DNA of 9,834 nucleotides from Paracoccaceae bacterium (GTDB lineage Bacteria > Pseudomonadota > Alphaproteobacteria > Rhodobacterales > Rhodobacteraceae), in assembly GCA_020832725.1 (NCBI GenBank), contig JAFIEC010000118.1, positions 1 to 9,834 of the forward strand. The letters run 5' to 3'. The notes under the pieces were generated by a model. The model ran no database searches and was not told where the DNA came from. It was given only the letters and a program-made list of their open reading frames with translations. This document shows positions 6,315-9,834 of the stretch, one piece after another (within the stretch, counting starts at the first letter, position 1; every line of letters starts with the position of its first letter). Both the position numbers and the translations under genes were made by a program.

Positions 6315-6887
6315 TCAGCGGCGGCGCGCCTCCAGCGCCTTCCAGCCGCCGACCACGATCAGCGCCGCGATGGCAGACTTGACCAGACCGCCCAGCTGGA
6401 ACGGAACGGCCCCGGCCATGATCGCGGTCTCGAGCGACAGGGGTGTGATCGCCCAGAGCCATGCGACACCGGGCACGAACAGCAGCAGCGCAGGCACCAG
6501 TGCCGCCACGAACAGCCGCCAGAAGCCACGGTCAAGCCCACGCTCCACCAGCCAGCCGGTGGCAAAGGCCATGGCGACAAAACCCAGAAGGAAGCCGCCG
6601 GTGGGGCCGAACATATAGGGCAGGCCGCCATGTCCGCCGGCAAAGAACGGCAGCCCCGCCGCGCCCTGCAGCAGATAGGCCACCAGCGTCACCCCCGCGA
6701 GGCGGGCGCCATAGGTCAGCCCGATCAGCGAAATCGCCAGCGTCTGCAGGGTCATCGGCACCGGATACATCGGCACGCTGACCTGGGCGGAGGCGGCCAC
6801 GAGCCACGAGCCTGCCAGCACGAGTGCGAAGCTGCGAACAAGGCCCGGGTTGGCCCAGAGGGCGAGTGTCAGGGGATCACGGCGCAT
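6315..6887 (-). CDS. bioY: Biotin transporter S component BioY
   Basis: BioY is the membrane substrate-binding (S) subunit of energy-coupling factor biotin transporters. It works with the BioMN energizing module or, in some bacteria, apparently alone. The 190-residue protein is the normal family length with about six hydrophobic helices. Recognisable family segments are VPMTLQT (43-49), YLLQGAAGLPFFA (71-83) and GPTGGFLLGF (94-103). GAGGAG lies six bases before the ATG at 6887. No bioM or bioN lies nearby, and the neighbours are unrelated to biotin. I looked for the BioR operator pattern TTATMKATAA known from alphaproteobacteria and did not see it. The gene ends facing the strong hairpin at 6249-6280. 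Confidence 0.95.
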   Translation of the reverse strand: MRRDPLTLALWANPGLVRSFALVLAGSWLVAASAQVSVPMYPVPMTLQTLAISLIGLTYGARLAGVTLVAYLLQGAAGLPFFAGGHGGLPYMFGPTGGFLLGFVAMAFATGWLVERGLDRGFWRLFVAALVPALLLFVPGVAWLWAITPLSLETAIMAGAVPFQLGGLVKSAIAALIVVGGWKALEARRR

Positions 6888-6917
6888 GGGTGGCTCCTCG
6901 TGCGTTTGGGGTGGTCA

Positions 6918-6946
6918 CAGAAACCCCGCCGGGGCCGCCCTGTCAA
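6918..6946 (-). promoter_or_regulatory. Candidate sigma-70-type promoter for bioY
   Basis: On the minus strand TTGACA (6946-6941) matches the -35 consensus exactly, followed by a 17-base spacer and TTTCTG (6923-6918), a weak -10. It ends about 30 bases before the bioY ATG. Only the -35 is strong. Confidence 0.45.
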
Positions 6947-6994
6947 GCGCCCAGCCGGTTGCGCGCCCTTGCCAAGGCCCGCGCGGAATGGTTG

Positions 6995-7747
6995 ATGCGC
7001 CCCATGAATACGCCAGCTTCTCCCACCGCGCCCGAGAATGCGCCCCGCGCCGATGGTGACGCGGCACCCGACGCCGCCCGCCCCGGTGCGGTGCCGCAGA
7101 TCGCGCTTGTGACCGGGGCCTCGCGCGGGCTGGGGTTCGCGCTGGCCGAGGCGCTGGCGGGGGCGGGTGTGCAGGTGGTGGCCACCGCCCGCACGCAGGG
7201 CGCGCTTGAGGAACTGGACGACCGCATCCGCGCCGCAGGCGGGGGGAGCGTCGCGCTCGCCCCGCTGGACCTGACCAACGAGGCGGGCCTGCGCGGGCTG
7301 TGCCGGGCTCTGCACGACCGCTGGGGGCGGATCGACCTTCTTGTGCATTGCGCGGTCCACGCCCCGCCCCTCTCGCCTGCTGGCCATATCGCCGAGAAGG
7401 ATTTCGACCGCAGCATCGCGGTGACGCTGACCGCGAGCCAGCGGCTTGTGGCCTTCGTGGAGCCGCTGCTGCGTGCAGCCCCTGCGGGCCGGGCGGTGTT
7501 CTTCGAGGACGACCGTGCGGGCCTGCCCTTCTTCGGCGCCTGGGCTGCGGCCAAGGGCGGGCAGATCGCTCTGGCCCGCGCCTGGGCTGCGGAATGCGCG
7601 CGCACCGGTCCCGACATCCGCATCCTGCAGCCCCGCCCCATGCCGACAGGCACAAGGGCGCGCTTTTATCCCGGGCAGAGGCCCGCCGATCTCAGCCATC
7701 CGCGCGACGAGGCCGCCCGGCTTCTGCCGCAGATCCTGGCACCGTGA
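6995..7747 (+). CDS. Short-chain dehydrogenase/reductase-like protein with altered active site
   Basis: This is a 250-residue Rossmann-fold protein of the classical SDR type. The nucleotide-binding motif TGASRGLG is intact (40-47) and the following helix and LDLTNE segment fit an NAD(P)-binding domain. The catalytic part is unusual: the structural NNAG position reads HCAV (118-121), the strand that normally carries the catalytic Ser reads FFEDDRAG (D172, D173), and the YxxxK motif reads WAAAK (W183, K187), so Tyr is Trp. The later PG motif reads PRP. It may bind a cofactor without classical SDR catalysis. About 35 Pro/Ala-rich residues precede the fold. The start is uncertain (ATG at 6995 or 7004); neither has a strong ribosome-binding site. 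It is divergent from bioY and 141 bases upstream of infA. Confidence 0.82.
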   Translation: MRPMNTPASPTAPENAPRADGDAAPDAARPGAVPQIALVTGASRGLGFALAEALAGAGVQVVATARTQGALEELDDRIRAAGGGSVALAPLDLTNEAGLRGLCRALHDRWGRIDLLVHCAVHAPPLSPAGHIAEKDFDRSIAVTLTASQRLVAFVEPLLRAAPAGRAVFFEDDRAGLPFFGAWAAAKGGQIALARAWAAECARTGPDIRILQPRPMPTGTRARFYPGQRPADLSHPRDEAARLLPQILAP

Positions 7748-7787
7748 ACGGGGCGGGATGCCGCCGGGGCCTCGATGGCCGGGTTGT

Positions 7788-7809
7788 GGCAGGCGCGGAT
7801 GCCCTTTTT
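7788..7809 (+). terminator. Weak terminator-like site after the SDR gene
   Basis: GGCA (7788-7791) can pair with TGCC (7800-7803), followed by C and five T residues (7805-7809). The stem is only four base pairs, so this is a marginal call, but the T-run is rare in such GC-rich DNA and sits between the SDR stop and the infA promoter candidate. Confidence 0.25.
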
Positions 7810-7811
7810 CC

Positions 7812-7840
7812 TTGAAAACCGGGCGCAATCGGCGCATGGA
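7812..7840 (+). promoter_or_regulatory. Candidate promoter for the infA operon
   Basis: TTGAAA (7812-7817) resembles a -35 box. A 17-base spacer leads to CATGGA (7835-7840), a poor -10. It precedes the infA ATG by about 50 bases, in the only AT-richer patch between the SDR gene and infA. Confidence 0.4.
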
Positions 7841-7847
7841 GTGTCGC

Positions 7848-7862
7848 GCGGGCGCAGCCCGC
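7848..7862 (+). other. Short hairpin in the infA leader
   Basis: GCGGGC (7848-7853) pairs perfectly with GCCCGC (7857-7862) around the loop GCA. It would lie in the 5' untranslated region if transcription starts just after 7840. It does not cover the ribosome-binding site (GGAG at 7880-7883). Confidence 0.35.
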
Positions 7863-7888
7863 ATCCCGTCAACAGCCCCGGAGATACC

Positions 7889-8107
7889 ATGGCCAAGGAA
7901 GAACTGCTTGAATTTCCTGGTGTCGTAAAGGAGCTGCTGCCCAACGCGACGTTCCGGGTGCAGCTCGAAAACGGCCATGAAATCATCGCCCATACCGCTG
8001 GCAAGATGCGCAAGAACCGGATTCGCGTTCTGGCCGGTGACAAGGTGCAGGTGGAAATGACGCCCTATGATCTGACCAAGGGCCGGATCAACTACCGCTT
8101 CAAGTAG
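7889..8107 (+). CDS. infA: Translation initiation factor IF-1
   Basis: IF-1 binds the ribosomal A site on the 30S subunit during initiation. The 72-residue protein has the normal length and forms a single S1-type OB fold: it starts MAKEELLEFPG, has the conserved NATFRVQLENGHEIIAHTAG and KMRKNRIRVLAGDKV segments, and ends DLTKGRINYRFK. GGAG (7880-7883) lies five bases before the ATG. It is the first gene of a tight rightward group; maf begins eight bases after its stop. Base composition is more AT-rich than its neighbours, as expected of a highly expressed, strongly conserved small protein. Confidence 0.98.
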   Translation: MAKEELLEFPGVVKELLPNATFRVQLENGHEIIAHTAGKMRKNRIRVLAGDKVQVEMTPYDLTKGRINYRFK

Positions 8108-8115
8108 GCGCCGCG

Positions 8116-8703
8116 ATGCGCCTGGTCCTTGGCTCCGCCAGCCCGCGGCGGCGTGAGCTTCTGGCCACGCTGGGCGTGGTTCCCGATGACGTGCGCGCCG
8201 CCGACATCGACGAGACCCCGCGTTCCGGCGAGACCCCCCGCGCCTATTGCACCCGTATCGCCCAGGCCAAGGCCGCAGCGCTGCCGCCTGCGCCCGACGA
8301 GGTGGTGCTCTGCGCCGACACCACCGTCGCCGTGGGCCGGCGCATCCTGGGCAAACCCGCCGATGTGGCCGAGGCCGAGGCGTTCCTGCGGCTGCTCTCC
8401 GGGCGGCGGCACCGGGTCATCACGGCGCTGTGCCTGCGCGATGCCACCGGAACGCACGCCCGGGTCGTCGAAACACAGGTGCAGATGAAACGCCTGTCAG
8501 AGGCCGAGATCGCGGCCCTCCTTGCCTCGGACGACTGGCGGGGCAAGGCGGGGGGCTATGGCATTCAGGGCCCGGCCGCGGCCTTCATCCCGTGGATCGG
8601 CGGCTCATGGTCGGCGGTGGTGGGCCTTCCTCTGGCCGAGACGACCACGCTTCTGCAGGCGGCGGGCTATCCTGTTCTGGCCCGGATCGGAGCGCAGGCA
8701 TGA
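8116..8703 (+). CDS. maf: Maf family nucleoside triphosphate pyrophosphatase (YhdE-like)
   Basis: Maf proteins hydrolyse non-canonical or excess nucleoside triphosphates to monophosphate and pyrophosphate. The 195-residue protein has the nucleotide-binding opening GSASPRRRELL (6-16), the acidic DETPRSGE region, the catalytic Asp in CADTTV (D68), and the KAGGYGIQG segment (K144, Q151) followed by GSWSAVVGLPLAET. These segments resemble the YhdE type (dTTP/UTP pyrophosphatase) more than the YceF type, by memory of those sequences. The ATG at 8116 is eight bases after the infA stop, with no strong ribosome-binding site, which suggests coupled translation. Its TGA overlaps the next start in ATGA. 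Confidence 0.95.
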   Translation: MRLVLGSASPRRRELLATLGVVPDDVRAADIDETPRSGETPRAYCTRIAQAKAAALPPAPDEVVLCADTTVAVGRRILGKPADVAEAEAFLRLLSGRRHRVITALCLRDATGTHARVVETQVQMKRLSEAEIAALLASDDWRGKAGGYGIQGPAAAFIPWIGGSWSAVVGLPLAETTTLLQAAGYPVLARIGAQA

Positions 8704-9770
8704 GGGGCAGCCTGATCGCGCGTGACCATGTCGCCGGGCGGCAGGCCGCTGCCCTGGTGGTGGACGGGGTTCTGGAGGACCTGCTGATCGATGCCCCCGC
8801 AAGTGCCGGGCCCGCGCCCGGGGCGATCCTGAGGGGGCGGGCAGCACGGCCGCTCAAGGGCCAGGGCGGGGTGATCGTGGCCCTGCCCGAGGGGGCTTCG
8901 GGCTTTCTGCGCGGTGCCCGCGGCATCGCCCCCGGTGCCGCCGTCGTGGTGCAGGTCAGCGGCTGGGCCGAGCCGGGCAAGGCCGCCCCCCTGCGCTTGC
9001 GGCTGGCGCTGCGGGGCCCGCTGGTGGTGGCGACCCCGGGGGCACCCGGGGTCAATGCCGCCCGTGGCCTGCCCGGCGATCTGCGCGACCGGCTGGTGGC
9101 CGAGGCCGAGGCGGTGCTGTCGGGGCTTGCGCTCGATCCGGTGCCCGGTCTGGTCCTGCGCAGCGCCGCCGCCGATGCCGCGCCTGCGGATGTGGCAGCC
9201 GAGATCGCGGGTCTGGCGGGCCGGGCCGCCCGCCTGGCCCGGGAAGAGGCGGGCGCGCCCGCGCTGCTGGTGCCTGCCCCCGGCGCCCATGAGAGCGCCG
9301 CGATGGACTGGCCCCACCCGGATGCCGAGGACGATGCCCCGGGGGCCTTTGCGCGCCACGGCATCGACGCGATGATCGCCGAGGTCGCGGGCCCGCGCGT
9401 GGCCCTGCCCGCCGGTGCCTCGATGATCGTCGAGGCGACCTCGGCACTGGTCGCGGTCGACGTGAACACCGGCGGCGATCATTCGCCCGCGGCCGGGCTC
9501 AAGGCCAATCTGGCCGCCGCCCGAGCCCTGCCGCGTGCCCTGCGGCTGCGGGGGCTTGGCGGGCAGGTGGTGGTAGATTTCGCCCCCATGCCGCGCCAGA
9601 ATCGCGACGCGGTGGCCCAGGCGATCGCGCGCGGGTTCCGCGACGACCGCACCGAGACGCAGATGGTGGGCTGGACGGGCCTTGGCCTGTGCGAATTGCA
9701 GCGCAGCCGCGGGCGTCTGCCGCTGTCGCGGGCGCTGGAGGGTTGGGCCGGCCGGGATGGCTGGACGTGA
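8700..9770 (+). CDS. Short RNase E/G family protein
   Basis: A 356-residue member of the RNase E/G endoribonuclease family, shorter than RNase G (about 490) and far shorter than RNase E. The N-terminal 110 residues keep an S1-like arrangement (GAILRGRAARPLKGQGG, then a GFLRG and LALRGPLVVATPG stretch). GLVLRSAAAD (R154, S155) matches the 5'-phosphate sensor region, where RNase E has Arg-Thr. Both catalytic metal-binding aspartates are visible: D254 in VAVDVNTGG and D293 in VVVDFAPM. TQMVGWTGLGLCELQRSRGR closes the DNase I-like domain. The part between the sensor and the first Asp is shortened, and the C-terminal CPxC zinc link and small domain are absent. It overlaps maf (ATGA) and yacG (TGATG), so the group is translationally coupled. 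rng is the closest name, but I leave the symbol open. Confidence 0.88.
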   Translation: MRGSLIARDHVAGRQAAALVVDGVLEDLLIDAPASAGPAPGAILRGRAARPLKGQGGVIVALPEGASGFLRGARGIAPGAAVVVQVSGWAEPGKAAPLRLRLALRGPLVVATPGAPGVNAARGLPGDLRDRLVAEAEAVLSGLALDPVPGLVLRSAAADAAPADVAAEIAGLAGRAARLAREEAGAPALLVPAPGAHESAAMDWPHPDAEDDAPGAFARHGIDAMIAEVAGPRVALPAGASMIVEATSALVAVDVNTGGDHSPAAGLKANLAAARALPRALRLRGLGGQVVVDFAPMPRQNRDAVAQAIARGFRDDRTETQMVGWTGLGLCELQRSRGRLPLSRALEGWAGRDGWT

Positions 9771-9834
9771 TGGCGATGAGCGTGACCCCCTGTCCCATCT
9801 GCCGCAAGCCCGCCACGGAGCGCGACCGCCCCTT
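9770..9834 (+). CDS. yacG: DNA gyrase inhibitor / zinc-finger protein YacG (5' part)
   Basis: Only the first 21 codons are in the window. They read MAMSVTPCPICRKPATERDRP, with the first half (CPIC) of the small YacG zinc finger, whose second Cys pair would lie beyond the end. YacG is a 50-70 residue zinc protein reported to inhibit DNA gyrase in E. coli. The ATG overlaps the TGA of the RNase E/G gene by one base (TGATG). The identification rests on the CPIC opening and on the maf - RNase E/G - yacG context, so it is likely but not certain. Confidence 0.8.
   Translation, partial: MAMSVTPCPICRKPATERDRP

Noticed and set aside
6888..6994. BioR operator or biotin-responsive element before bioY
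   Set aside because: No sequence close to TTATMKATAA is present; only a TTGACA-type -35 is visible.
1..9834. CRISPR arrays, transposases, phage genes, tRNA or rRNA genes
   Set aside because: No spaced direct repeats of array type, no terminal inverted repeats or transposase motifs, and no cloverleaf or rRNA-like segment were found on either strand.

Overview
GC-rich (visibly about 70%) chromosomal DNA from an alphaproteobacterium, most likely a Rhodobacteraceae-type organism. The clues are strong G/C third positions, the order hisH - DUF2147 gene - hisA - hisF - hisE, and the block infA - maf - short RNase E/G - yacG, which I remember as common in that family (recall, not searched). Almost everything is ordinary housekeeping. 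I found no mobile element, CRISPR array, phage gene, tRNA or rRNA, and no gene-free stretch longer than about 230 bases.

Layout. Positions 1-423 carry the 3' part of hisH. Positions 450-1919 hold two minus-strand genes, a ten-helix EamA/DMT transporter and, upstream of it, a small secreted DUF2147 protein. They separate hisH from the rest of the histidine cluster: hisA (2037-2756), hisF (2853-3611) and hisE (3608-3976, ATGA overlap). HisH and HisF form imidazole-glycerol-phosphate synthase, HisA supplies its substrate, and HisE acts earlier in the pathway. A 226-base intergenic region rich in hairpins leads to a 664-residue exported protein of four cysteine-paired PPC-like repeats plus a degenerate fifth (4203-6197). 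It ends at three tandem 15-base repeats and a perfect 14-bp hairpin, which probably terminates transcription from both sides.

On the other side of that hairpin, bioY (biotin transporter S component) runs leftward from 6887. Divergent from it is a short-chain dehydrogenase-like gene whose active-site residues look replaced. Next comes a compact rightward operon with near-zero spacing: infA (IF-1), maf (nucleotide pyrophosphatase), a short RNase E/G family protein and the first codons of yacG.

The points most worth checking are: hisA has no ATG, GTG or TTG where the family's first residue falls (an ATC stands there, behind an SD-like G-run); the SDR looks like a pseudoenzyme; the RNase E/G protein is shortened but keeps its catalytic aspartates; the PPC-like protein has exactly two cysteines per repeat; and several intergenic regions hold clustered inverted repeats. 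I see no convincing wholly new system here.
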